This document shows positions 44,745 to 52,742 of a stretch of 64,000 nt of DNA, piece by piece. Each line of letters begins with the position of its first letter. Within the stretch, counting starts at the first letter, position 1. The position numbers were made by a program, and so were the translations under genes. Below the pieces are notes generated by a model. That model saw nothing but the letters and a program-made list of their open reading frames with translations. It was not told the DNA's origin and searched no databases. Source of the DNA: Bradyrhizobium sp. CSA207 (GTDB lineage Bacteria > Pseudomonadota > Alphaproteobacteria > Rhizobiales > Xanthobacteraceae); contig NZ_JAACFT010000010.1 of NCBI RefSeq assembly GCF_029051685.1, forward strand, positions 124,001-188,000, in the 5' to 3' direction.

Positions 44745-45809
44745 TTAAGCCGTGGCCCGGGCCCGCTGCGGTATCCTGCGCGGCAACTGCCTGATCGCGA
44801 CTGGTTTGCCCTGTTCGGCGATTGATCGCGAAGCTGCCTCAAGCACCTCGATCACTCGCAGCCCAGACATGCCGCTGGAAATCGGCTGCCCGCCGGTGCG
44901 CACGCAGTCGACAAAATGCTCGATCTCCGTTTGCAGCGCCTCCTTGGGCGAGATGTGCGGAGCCCACATGTCGCCGGCGCGATATCCGATCCGAAATTGA
45001 TGCGCATCCTCGGGAGTCGTATCGAGCGTAATTCCCTTATCATAGATCTTGACCTTTTCGGTCGGTTCGAGATCGTCATAAACGATCATCTTCTTGCTGC
45101 CGCCAATGAACGTCTGGCGTACCTTGACAGGCGATAACCAGTTGACGCTGACGTGAGCCACACATGCGTTGGCAAAGAACAATGTGATGTGGGCCATGTT
45201 TTCCGGCGAACCGACAACATGGCACGAACCCGTTGCCGAGACCGCGATCGGCTCCTCATCGAAGATATGATCGATGATCGAGATGTCGTGCACCGCCAGA
45301 TCCCAGATCACATTTACGTCTTTTTGAAACAACCCGAGGCTCGAGCGCGTGCTATCGTAGTAGTAGATGTCCCCGAGCTCTCGCTTCAGCAAGAGCTCAC
45401 GAATCTTCTGAACCGCTGGCGTATAGAGAAAGGTGTGGTCGACCATCAGCGTCAATCCGCGCCGGTCCGCCTCGTCGATCAAGCGGATCACTAGTTCGGC
45501 GCTCGGCGCAAGAGGCTTCTCGACCAACACGTGCTTGCCAGCCCTCAACGCCGCAATTGCCAGCTCGTAATGTGTGTGCACCGGCGTAGCGATAGCGATC
45601 GCATCAATGGAGGTATCCTTCAGCAGATCATCATAGCGAGTGGTCGTTGCTACCCCGGGGTAAACCTGCCCCATGGCGCCGAGCCTGCCTGGATCGAGGT
45701 CGCTCACGCTGACAACGCGGGCGGTGGGATTGATCGAGAAATTGCGAACGAGATTGGGGCCCCAATAGCCGTATCCCACGACCCCGATTCCCAACTGGCT
45801 ATCTCGCAT
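44745..45809 (-). CDS. Gfo/Idh/MocA dehydrogenase, WbpB/WlbA-like
   Basis: 354 residues. Nucleotide site GVVGYGYWGPNLVRNF (about 9-24), catalytic Lys in HVLVEKPLAPS (EKP motif), and a downstream DLAVHDISIIDHIF segment typical of WlbA. WbpB/WlbA oxidises the C3 hydroxyl of UDP-GlcNAcA to a 3-keto group. Located in one operon with aminotransferase, acetyltransferase, dehydrogenase and epimerase homologues of the same pathway. The C-terminal tail is basic and short. Confidence 0.87.
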   Translation of the reverse strand: MRDSQLGIGVVGYGYWGPNLVRNFSINPTARVVSVSDLDPGRLGAMGQVYPGVATTTRYDDLLKDTSIDAIAIATPVHTHYELAIAALRAGKHVLVEKPLAPSAELVIRLIDEADRRGLTLMVDHTFLYTPAVQKIRELLLKRELGDIYYYDSTRSSLGLFQKDVNVIWDLAVHDISIIDHIFDEEPIAVSATGSCHVVGSPENMAHITLFFANACVAHVSVNWLSPVKVRQTFIGGSKKMIVYDDLEPTEKVKIYDKGITLDTTPEDAHQFRIGYRAGDMWAPHISPKEALQTEIEHFVDCVRTGGQPISSGMSGLRVIEVLEAASRSIAEQGKPVAIRQLPRRIPQRARATA

Positions 45810-45845
45810 GCTAACCTCGATTCATTCGGGTTACGGCACTATGCC

Positions 45846-47108
45846 TTATGTCCGCGCCGGCATATCCTGCCATATGCCGCGCGTATCAATGACGTCGAGA
45901 TGCCGGCGCTCTGATAACGGCACCATTTTGAACTCATCATGATCGACGAGAAGAATCGCGATCTCGCAGCTGCGCAGGGCCTCCTCGATGTTCACGAAAG
46001 CAACACGATAGTCGGCCAACTGAGGAGGCAGACGGCGCAAATTCGGTTCGACAACCTTGATCCGTTCGCCGTATTTGGCCGCGAGATGCGTGGCTATCTC
46101 CATGGCCGGGCTTTCACGCAAGTCGTCGACATTGGCCTTGAAGGTCAATCCACAACACGCAACGTTCGCATAGGGATGATCGTCGATCAGCGCCTCTGTG
46201 CGCTCGATGATCTTCTGCGTTTTGGCATTGTTGACTTCTCGGCTCGTTCGCATCACACGCGCGAGGTCCGGCGCAGAATCGATGATGAACCAGGGGTCGA
46301 CCGCAATACAGTGGCCACCCACTCCCGGTCCCGGCCGCAATACGTTTACGCGAGGGTGGCGGTTGGCGATGTCGATCACCTCCCAGACGTTGATGTCGAA
46401 CCTGTCGCAAATCAGCGAGAGTTCATTGGCAAATGCTATGTTGGTATCGCGGAAGGCATTTTCCGTCAGCTTCACCAGCTCGGCCGCGCGCGCCGTTGTG
46501 CCGACGCAAGCGCCGCGAACGAACATTTTGTAGAACCGTTGAGCACGCCGCGTGCAGGTCGGCGTAATCCCGCCGATGCACCTGTCATTGTTGATAAGCT
46601 CGGTCAAAATCCGTCCCGGCAACACGCGTTCGGGACAGTAGGCCACGTAAATCGCTCCATCCTCCTTGCCGTTGACGCCTATGTGCAGCTCTGGCCTGCG
46701 TTCAACGATCCGCTTTGCGATGGCTTCGGTGGTTCCGATGGGCGATGTCGATTCAAGAATGACAAGATTGCCCGGCGCAAGTAGGTCTACGATATTGTCG
46801 ACTGCGGCATTCACGCTTGACAAGTCTGGGCGGTTCTCGTGATCGATCGGCGTCGGCACTGCGATGATGAAAACGTCGGCCGGCTGCGGCCTTTTGGACG
46901 TCGTGAGCGCGCCACTCGACACAACCTTGGAGACGAGACCGTCCAGATCGGGCTCGGCGATATGAATTTTGCCAGACGCAACGGTGTCGACGATGCGCTC
47001 ATTGGTATCGATGCCAACCACCTGCAGACCTCGACTCGCGATAAGCGCTGCGGTCGGCAGACCGATATAGCCAAGTCCAACGACATTGATCTTTTGGAAT
47101 TCAGGCAT
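45846..47108 (-). CDS. UDP-N-acetylhexosamine 6-dehydrogenase (WbpA/WecC-like)
   Basis: 420 residues of the UDP-glucose/GDP-mannose dehydrogenase family. NAD site VVGLGYIGLPTAALIASRG (about 9-27), catalytic Cys267 in GPGVGGHCIAVDPWFI, and the GTTARAAELVKLTENAFRD segment. Sequence alone does not separate WbpA (acts on UDP-GlcNAc) from WecC (acts on UDP-ManNAc). The neighbours WbpB, E and D favour WbpA; the epimerase/WecG pair also fits WecC. Its ATG overlaps the upstream epimerase stop by 8 bp. Confidence 0.88.
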   Translation of the reverse strand: MPEFQKINVVGLGYIGLPTAALIASRGLQVVGIDTNERIVDTVASGKIHIAEPDLDGLVSKVVSSGALTTSKRPQPADVFIIAVPTPIDHENRPDLSSVNAAVDNIVDLLAPGNLVILESTSPIGTTEAIAKRIVERRPELHIGVNGKEDGAIYVAYCPERVLPGRILTELINNDRCIGGITPTCTRRAQRFYKMFVRGACVGTTARAAELVKLTENAFRDTNIAFANELSLICDRFDINVWEVIDIANRHPRVNVLRPGPGVGGHCIAVDPWFIIDSAPDLARVMRTSREVNNAKTQKIIERTEALIDDHPYANVACCGLTFKANVDDLRESPAMEIATHLAAKYGERIKVVEPNLRRLPPQLADYRVAFVNIEEALRSCEIAILLVDHDEFKMVPLSERRHLDVIDTRGIWQDMPART

Positions 47109-48225
47109 CGAGAAGGACCTTCACGATCCGCTCGCTCGCGTGCCCGTCACCAAACGGATTGTGCGAACGCGCCATGGCTGCATAAGTCTCGTCATCGTCG
47201 AGGAGGCGAAATGTCTCCGCAACGATCCTTTCGTAGTTCGCACCAACCAGGCGCGCCGTTCCCGCTTCTATTCCCTCGGGACGCTCGGTTGTCTCGCGCA
47301 TCACCAGGACTGGCTTCCCGAAAGTGGGGGCCTCCTCCTGTACGCCGCCTGAATCTGTCAGGACCAGATAAGATAACGAGAGCAGGCTCACAAAATCCGT
47401 GTATTCCTGAGGGGAGGTAAGGACGACCCGCGGGTGGTCCGAAAACCGAGACGCAAACAGGTCGCGGACATTCGGATTCGGATGCACGGGGAGCACTACA
47501 GCAACGTCCTCCCTGCGCAGGATGGTCTCCAACGCGTTCACGATGTTAAGGACGCCGCCGCCGAAGTTTTCCCTGCGATGGCAGGTCACCAGGATGATGC
47601 GCCGATTGCCGTGTCGTTTCTTGATGCCATCCCAGCGGCACGAGAGTCCTGGATCGGATTCGACCATGGCTTTCGCGAGGATGAGAGCGTCCACCACCGT
47701 GTTTCCGGTGACGTGAATGCGGTCATCCGAGACGTTTTCAGAACGCAACGCGCGCGCCGCGCGCTCTGTTGGGGCAAAATGTTGATCGGCGATCGAGCCG
47801 ACGATCTTGCGGTTCACCTCCTCGGGCCACGGCGCGAAGATGTCACCGCTGCGCAGTCCGGCCTCGATGTGCGAGACCGGTATACGATGATAATAGGATG
47901 CCAGTGCACCCGTCATCGCCGTTGCGGTGTCGCCTTGGACAATAACCCTGGTGGGCTTCAACTTTTCGAGGAGTTCGCCGATTTGTCCGAGCAGGCGGGC
48001 GGTCAGATGATCGAGAGACTGATTGGTCGTCATGACGTTCAGGTCAAAATCCGGGACCACTTTGGCCAGCTTGAGGACTTGATCAAGCAGCTGCCGGTGC
48101 TGTGCAGTCGCACAGATCGTTATGGAGATGTCTTTGCGCTTCTCGGCCTTGAGCCGGTTGATGACCGGAAAGAGCTTGATTGCTTCCGGCCGGGTTCCCA
48201 GAAGGATGAAAAAATGCTTGCGCAC
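47101..48225 (-). CDS. UDP-N-acetylglucosamine 2-epimerase, non-hydrolysing (WecB/WbpI-like)
   Basis: 374 residues, GT-B-like epimerase fold. LLGTRPEAIKLFPVINRL at the N-terminus, VIVQGDTATAMTGALASYY, HIEAGLRSGDIFAPWPEEVN and LTDSGGVQEEAPTFGKPVLVM are the family motifs. WecB makes UDP-ManNAc; the homologue WbpI makes UDP-ManNAc(3NAc)A from UDP-GlcNAc(3NAc)A. It starts with GTG at 48225 (GGAGG eight bases upstream), 3 bp after the WecG-like gene, and overlaps the WbpA/WecC gene. The substrate decides which pathway operates; both are possible. Confidence 0.88.
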   Translation of the reverse strand: MRKHFFILLGTRPEAIKLFPVINRLKAEKRKDISITICATAQHRQLLDQVLKLAKVVPDFDLNVMTTNQSLDHLTARLLGQIGELLEKLKPTRVIVQGDTATAMTGALASYYHRIPVSHIEAGLRSGDIFAPWPEEVNRKIVGSIADQHFAPTERAARALRSENVSDDRIHVTGNTVVDALILAKAMVESDPGLSCRWDGIKKRHGNRRIILVTCHRRENFGGGVLNIVNALETILRREDVAVVLPVHPNPNVRDLFASRFSDHPRVVLTSPQEYTDFVSLLSLSYLVLTDSGGVQEEAPTFGKPVLVMRETTERPEGIEAGTARLVGANYERIVAETFRLLDDDETYAAMARSHNPFGDGHASERIVKVLLDA

Positions 48226-48228
48226 GCC

Positions 48229-49023
48229 TCACCCTCCGATCCGGCTCGGACCAGGCGGAACTGCGCCGGGCGCGCCAAACGGGTGCCGAAGCGCCTGCCT
48301 GATAAGGGCTTGCGCCAGAACGCCCGCAAACAGCGTGTTCGTCGTGGCGTATCGCCACCACATCCGCCCAGGCTCCTGATAGATGCGGTACAGCCATTCG
48401 AGGCCGAGCCTCTGAATCTGGACCGGCGCGCGCCGAACAGTGCCTGCCAGAATATCGAATGCACCACCGACACCCATGATAAAAGGTACGCCGAGATCAT
48501 CGCGGTAAGCGGCGAGAAAGCGCTCCTTGCGGGGTGTCGGCATGCCGATGAAGAGACAATCGGCCCCGCTGGATTGGATGTCCCGGACGACGTCATTCTC
48601 CTGCTCGCGTTTGAAGTAGCCGTCGTGCCAGCCCGCAAAGACAAGTGAAGGATGCCTCTCGCGCGCGCCTTGCATCGCCTGCTGCAGTACAGCGGAAGTG
48701 GCTCCCAAAAAATAAGGCTTGAAGCCTTCATGCGCACATACCGCGAGCAACTCGGCGAGGAGATCCACACCCGCGACCCGCGACGTCGCCGGAAGCCCCA
48801 GTGCTCGAGCGCCCCAAACAATCCCCATGCCGTCGATGCCGACAACATCGCTGTTGGCGACATCGGCCGCGAGCACGGGATCGGATCGCATATTGACGAA
48901 TTTGGCGACATTCAGCGCCACATGTTGCAACCGCCGGCGGCTGCGCATGGCCCCGCGCGCCAGTTCGATGGTTTCCGCCATTGTCAGGAGGTCGATGGGG
49001 CATCCCAGAAATGAGGCGCGCAT
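48229..49023 (-). CDS. WecG/TagA/CpsF-family glycosyltransferase
   Basis: 264 residues of GT26. GIDGMGIVWGARALG (about 70-84) and FIGMPTPRKERFL are the hallmark motifs, with a C-terminal helical tail (GLEWLYRIYQEPGRMWWRY) that tethers the enzyme to the membrane. WecG transfers ManNAcA, and TagA transfers ManNAc, to undecaprenyl-PP-GlcNAc. It is the first gene of the leftward operon and directly precedes the 2-epimerase and dehydrogenase genes, which would make its donor. Its ATG lies next to a 190-bp AT-rich region shared with the divergent GT2 gene. Confidence 0.88.
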   Translation of the reverse strand: MRASFLGCPIDLLTMAETIELARGAMRSRRRLQHVALNVAKFVNMRSDPVLAADVANSDVVGIDGMGIVWGARALGLPATSRVAGVDLLAELLAVCAHEGFKPYFLGATSAVLQQAMQGARERHPSLVFAGWHDGYFKREQENDVVRDIQSSGADCLFIGMPTPRKERFLAAYRDDLGVPFIMGVGGAFDILAGTVRRAPVQIQRLGLEWLYRIYQEPGRMWWRYATTNTLFAGVLAQALIRQALRHPFGAPGAVPPGPSRIGG

Positions 49024-49213
49024 TGGAACCTATCTCCCAGAGGATTCGACCGATTTAAGTTTGCATTTAAGATTATTATTGAGATAATACGCAAGCAATA
49101 TTTAATTGCAAGATTTAAATCGAGCGAATCTCGCTGCGCCCGTAGAATATGCGAGGCGCCGTGCAAACGGGCAGGCAGCAGATCTAACATGAATTAAATA
49201 AAGGAATTAACCG

Positions 49214-50101
49214 ATGATTTCGGTCATTATTCCCCACCTCAACCAGCCTGATGCCCTGGAAACTTGTTTGCGTAGCCTCGACGCACAGACCCTGACGCGT
49301 CAGGCATTCGAGATCATTGTGGTGGACAACGGCTCGGCAACGCCCCCAACGGACGTCGTTGCCGGTCATCCTGGCGTACAGCTTCAGCACGAACCGCATC
49401 CAGGTCCCGGCCCGGCACGAAACGCGGGCGTCGCTGCTGCCCACGGCGAGATCCTCGCCTTCATCGATGCCGATTGTAGGGCCCATCAGGATTGGCTGAG
49501 CAGCGTGATGAAATGGTCTAGTTTGTCGCCGGCTGGCACAGTTCTCGGGGGCGATGTTCGCATTTGGCAGCCGGAAAATGCGACGCTTGACGCCATTGCG
49601 GCTTACGAGAGCGTCTTTGCTTTTCGCTTCAAACTCTATATCGAGCGCCACGGTTATTCCGGCACCGGCAATATGGCGGTGTTTCGCCGCGACTTCGATC
49701 GCGTCGGCCCTTTCGCTGGCATTGATGTCGCCGAAGATATGGAGTGGGGGGAGCGTGCGCTGCGCGCCGGACTTCGATTTCGATACACCCCGGAAATGAT
49801 CGTCTTCCATCCGGCCCGGGGCTCTCTCCAGGAGCTCTACGCTAAATGGGATCGACACATCGCGCACTATCGCAATATGGCGGAAGGTAAACCTATTTGG
49901 CAATTGCGCTGGATCGCGCAAGCTTTGCTCGTCCTCGCGTCACTCGCGCCAAACGCTGTGACTGTGCTCACCAGCGACCGCCTACACGGTAGCGGCATCC
50001 GCCTCAAAGCTATTGCCGTATTGTGTGCTGTCCGAGCGCACCGCGCCATGACGATGCTCTCGCACCTACGAGGCCGCCGAGCAGTCGCTTGGAATCGTTA
50101 G
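49214..50101 (+). CDS. glycosyltransferase family 2
   Basis: 295 residues. VIIPHLNQPDALETCLRSL at the N-terminus, IIVVDNGSATPPT, and the DXD motif LAFIDADCRAHQDWL around residue 90; EDMEWGERALRAGLRFRYTPE follows. It ends in a hydrophobic/basic region (IAQALLVLASLAPNAVTVL). AGGA sits before the ATG at 49214. Divergent from the WecG gene and convergent (16-bp gap) with the alpha/alpha-toroid gene. Probably a membrane-associated transferase of the same polysaccharide. Confidence 0.86.
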   Translation: MISVIIPHLNQPDALETCLRSLDAQTLTRQAFEIIVVDNGSATPPTDVVAGHPGVQLQHEPHPGPGPARNAGVAAAHGEILAFIDADCRAHQDWLSSVMKWSSLSPAGTVLGGDVRIWQPENATLDAIAAYESVFAFRFKLYIERHGYSGTGNMAVFRRDFDRVGPFAGIDVAEDMEWGERALRAGLRFRYTPEMIVFHPARGSLQELYAKWDRHIAHYRNMAEGKPIWQLRWIAQALLVLASLAPNAVTVLTSDRLHGSGIRLKAIAVLCAVRAHRAMTMLSHLRGRRAVAWNR

Positions 50102-50117
50102 CGAACCGGCAATTCCG

Positions 50118-51290
50118 TCAGGCGCCGCCAAAGGCACAATTGTGGGTCAGCTCCGGCAAGTCGGTACGCCGGCCGAATGACCACAGGATCCAACCCAGTT
50201 CGTAGCTGCGGCACTCAAGTCGAACTTCCACGTCAGCGTCATCGATCAACCGCGCCCCGTTTCCGAGCCAGGCGTTCTTGAGTGCGCGCATGACCCGCGG
50301 CGCCTTTGTTGTCAATTCACCTTTGCGAACCTGCGATCGGAGGGTCAGGTTCAGTTCAGGCACGAGCATGACCCGGCACAGTTGGTTATGGCCAAATACC
50401 CAATTGAATCCCTTAACCAACGCGTCGCGCGATCCCCGCCGCCCAAAGCGCTCAGCCCATTCCAGCAGTGCCGGGGCCATTCCATACTGATGGACCGAAT
50501 AGATTTCGTAGAAATCAATGACGCGGCCGCTCTGCGCGTCGAAGAACCAAGGCCATTCGCCTTGTGAGCCTTGAAGCGCTATCAGGTTGCGCACACAAGT
50601 ATCGGCCATGACAAGCGCGGACGCATCGCCGGCGAATTCACCATATTGATAGCAGGCGATTGAGAGATAGGTCTGCGTCGCAAATGACGAGAAACGGCGC
50701 CGAAAGCCGAACGGTGCATCGAAGAACAATCCCGATTCGCTGTGAAAGCGTTCCTTCAGGAAACGATAAAGCGGCTTGGCGTAGCGCACCCACTCATTCT
50801 CGCCTGCCCTCGACTGAGCCACGACTCCCGTGAGCAGCATGCCAAGATCCTGCGCACGGAAGCTCCTCCACCCAGACTCATCCGCAAGAATGGCTCTCGT
50901 CTCGCATCTGACCGGCTCCGGTATTGGGAGGCCGAGCTCGGCGGCGGCCCATAGCGCCATACCGAAGGCGTACTTGCGTACCGGGAGCCTCGTGAGTAGC
51001 AGAGCGTTCCGACGGAATATTTCGGGCAGATCGATGCCACTTGGAATTCCAGCAACGCGCGACATCCCGAGCAGAACGTTGAGGGTATAAAATACGTCGC
51101 TGTTTGGTATCGACTCGTTTGGCGAAGAACGTCCATCAAGGTGGTAAATATGCGACCACCGGCGGTGTTCAGGTAGCCAACAACGTTCCAGCCCATTGAG
51201 CGCGTAGTTCACCAGTGGTGAATTCTGAGAGAGCTTACTCTCCGCGGTCGGCACCACGAGCTTCACCCCAAAATTCGAACTAATGATCAT
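50118..51290 (-). CDS. putative alpha/alpha-toroid protein of unknown function at end of T1SS operon
   Basis: 390 residues, soluble, rich in aromatic residues and Arg, with repeated helical-pair patterns (VNYALNGLERCWLPEHRRW, LPIPEPVRCETRAILADE, LYRFLKERFHSESGLFF, EWPWFFDAQSGRVIDFY, WAERFGRRGSRDALVKGF). This resembles six-hairpin glycosidase/epimerase or prenyltransferase toroids, but I recognise no family. It starts 24 bp after the HlyD gene, so it belongs to the exporter operon. It may act on glycan or on the exported protein. It converges with the GT2 gene (16-bp gap). Confidence 0.7.
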   Translation of the reverse strand: MIISSNFGVKLVVPTAESKLSQNSPLVNYALNGLERCWLPEHRRWSHIYHLDGRSSPNESIPNSDVFYTLNVLLGMSRVAGIPSGIDLPEIFRRNALLLTRLPVRKYAFGMALWAAAELGLPIPEPVRCETRAILADESGWRSFRAQDLGMLLTGVVAQSRAGENEWVRYAKPLYRFLKERFHSESGLFFDAPFGFRRRFSSFATQTYLSIACYQYGEFAGDASALVMADTCVRNLIALQGSQGEWPWFFDAQSGRVIDFYEIYSVHQYGMAPALLEWAERFGRRGSRDALVKGFNWVFGHNQLCRVMLVPELNLTLRSQVRKGELTTKAPRVMRALKNAWLGNGARLIDDADVEVRLECRSYELGWILWSFGRRTDLPELTHNCAFGGA

Positions 51291-51314
51291 GGTCAATCCC
51301 CGTCCCAAGCCGGA

Positions 51315-52742
51315 TCAGTATTCCCGAATGCTTTCATCCAATCCGCGGAGCAATGGATAGAGGAAATAGGAGATCACGGTGCGCTTGCCAGCTTTCAGTT
51401 CGGCCGTCACCGCCATACCCGGAATCAGTTGAATGCGCTCAGCCGGCAGCCGAAGGTGCGTGTCGGACAAATCGACCAGTACGCGGTAATAGGGAGCTGG
51501 CGCGCGGCGCGCACCTTCGGCCTTCGGGTCCGGCGAGAACGTGTCCTGACTGATGACGCGGACTTCCCCCGTCGCAGTTCCATATTTCTGGAAAGGAAAC
51601 GCTTCGAACTTGATCCGGACCGCTTGTCCAAGCGCCACCTGACCGATATCCCGACCCTCGACATTGACCTCCGCCTGAAGAGGCACGTCACGAGGAACCA
51701 GGACAAACAGCGTTTCCGCTTCGCGAACCACCGAGCCGACTGTCCGGTTTGCGATCTCCAGCACCACGGCATCTGCCGGCGCCTGCAGGACGATCAGCTG
51801 CCGACGAAGATCGGCTTTCTTCAATTCCTCTGCTGCGCTATTGCGCTTCGGCACGGTCTCCACCAGTTCCTGGTAGGTGGTCCGACGAAACTCCTCGGCG
51901 AAGACCTTCTGGTCAGCACGGGCCTTATCCAGCCGATGCGCACTATCGACGATACTTCCACGAACGCGCGCCAAATTGCTCTCGACCTCGAGCCGTGCAT
52001 CGCGAGACAATAGGAAGTTCAGCCTCGAACCGACCTCTTTGTCCATGAGCGTGGTGCGCATGGCTTCAATTGCACGCATCGTGTCGAGTCGCTGAAGGAG
52101 AACCACCTCTTCGTTCTGCGCTGTCGCAAGATTGGCTTGAGCGGAAGCGATCTGTGCGTCGTAGTTCTGGATCTGCGCTTCATAAGCGGCCCTCCTCTGC
52201 AAGAACAACTTGCCCTGCAGGATCTGGTCCGCATTCGAGAGCTCCGTGACGGAATAGTTGTTTCCATTCAATTCGGCGCCCAGGCGATCGATCGACGCAT
52301 CGAATCCAGCCACTTTGCCGCGCAATTGATCGAGATCCGCCTGCGAGAAAGTCGGATCGAGCGTAGCCAGAACGTCACCGCGGTTGACGCGATCACCGGC
52401 CTTGACGTGGATCTCGCGTATGACCGACGTTTCCAACGGCTGCACGACCAAGTTTGGACGTATCGTGGTCAATTTCCCCTGCGCCGTGACGATCATCTCC
52501 ACTTGCGAAACGGATGCCCAGGTGACGGCGAAGGCAATTAGCGCAAGCACGCTGTAGAGGGTAAGACGCGCCAGCCGCGGCGGCGCTTGCTGCTCGACTT
52601 CGGTTGCATCGGACTGGAATTCGGCGACCACAGGCGCTCGCCTCGGCACTGGCCTGAATAGCTTTCGCCGTCGCTCGACCGTTCTGGCGAGGACCAGACC
52701 GTCCGGCTTCGCATCCGAACGTGGTTGCCTTGTCTCCTTCAT
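51315..52742 (-). CDS. T1SS membrane-fusion protein (HlyD-like)
   Basis: 475 residues. A charged cytoplasmic N-terminus, one transmembrane segment (LTLYSVLALIAFAVTWASV, about 61-79), a lipoyl-like EIHVKAGDRVNRGDVLATLD, a long helical hairpin (about 125-330) and a C-terminal barrel with the HlyD signature LIPGMAVTAELKAGKRTVISY. The ATG overlaps the ABC-exporter stop (ATGA). Longer and more HlyD-like than the PrtE-type adaptor at 22637, so the two exporters are distinct systems. Confidence 0.92.
   Translation of the reverse strand: MKETRQPRSDAKPDGLVLARTVERRRKLFRPVPRRAPVVAEFQSDATEVEQQAPPRLARLTLYSVLALIAFAVTWASVSQVEMIVTAQGKLTTIRPNLVVQPLETSVIREIHVKAGDRVNRGDVLATLDPTFSQADLDQLRGKVAGFDASIDRLGAELNGNNYSVTELSNADQILQGKLFLQRRAAYEAQIQNYDAQIASAQANLATAQNEEVVLLQRLDTMRAIEAMRTTLMDKEVGSRLNFLLSRDARLEVESNLARVRGSIVDSAHRLDKARADQKVFAEEFRRTTYQELVETVPKRNSAAEELKKADLRRQLIVLQAPADAVVLEIANRTVGSVVREAETLFVLVPRDVPLQAEVNVEGRDIGQVALGQAVRIKFEAFPFQKYGTATGEVRVISQDTFSPDPKAEGARRAPAPYYRVLVDLSDTHLRLPAERIQLIPGMAVTAELKAGKRTVISYFLYPLLRGLDESIREY

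Noticed and set aside
45939..46784. 281-codon frame antisense to the UDP-sugar dehydrogenase
   Set aside because: The sense strand has NAD-site and catalytic-Cys motifs.
47434..48648. 404-codon frame antisense to the 2-epimerase and WecG genes
   Set aside because: It spans two well-supported genes on the other strand and has no protein-like features.
49184..49921. 245-codon minus-strand frame over the GT2 gene
   Set aside because: The + strand has full GT2 motifs and AGGA before its ATG.
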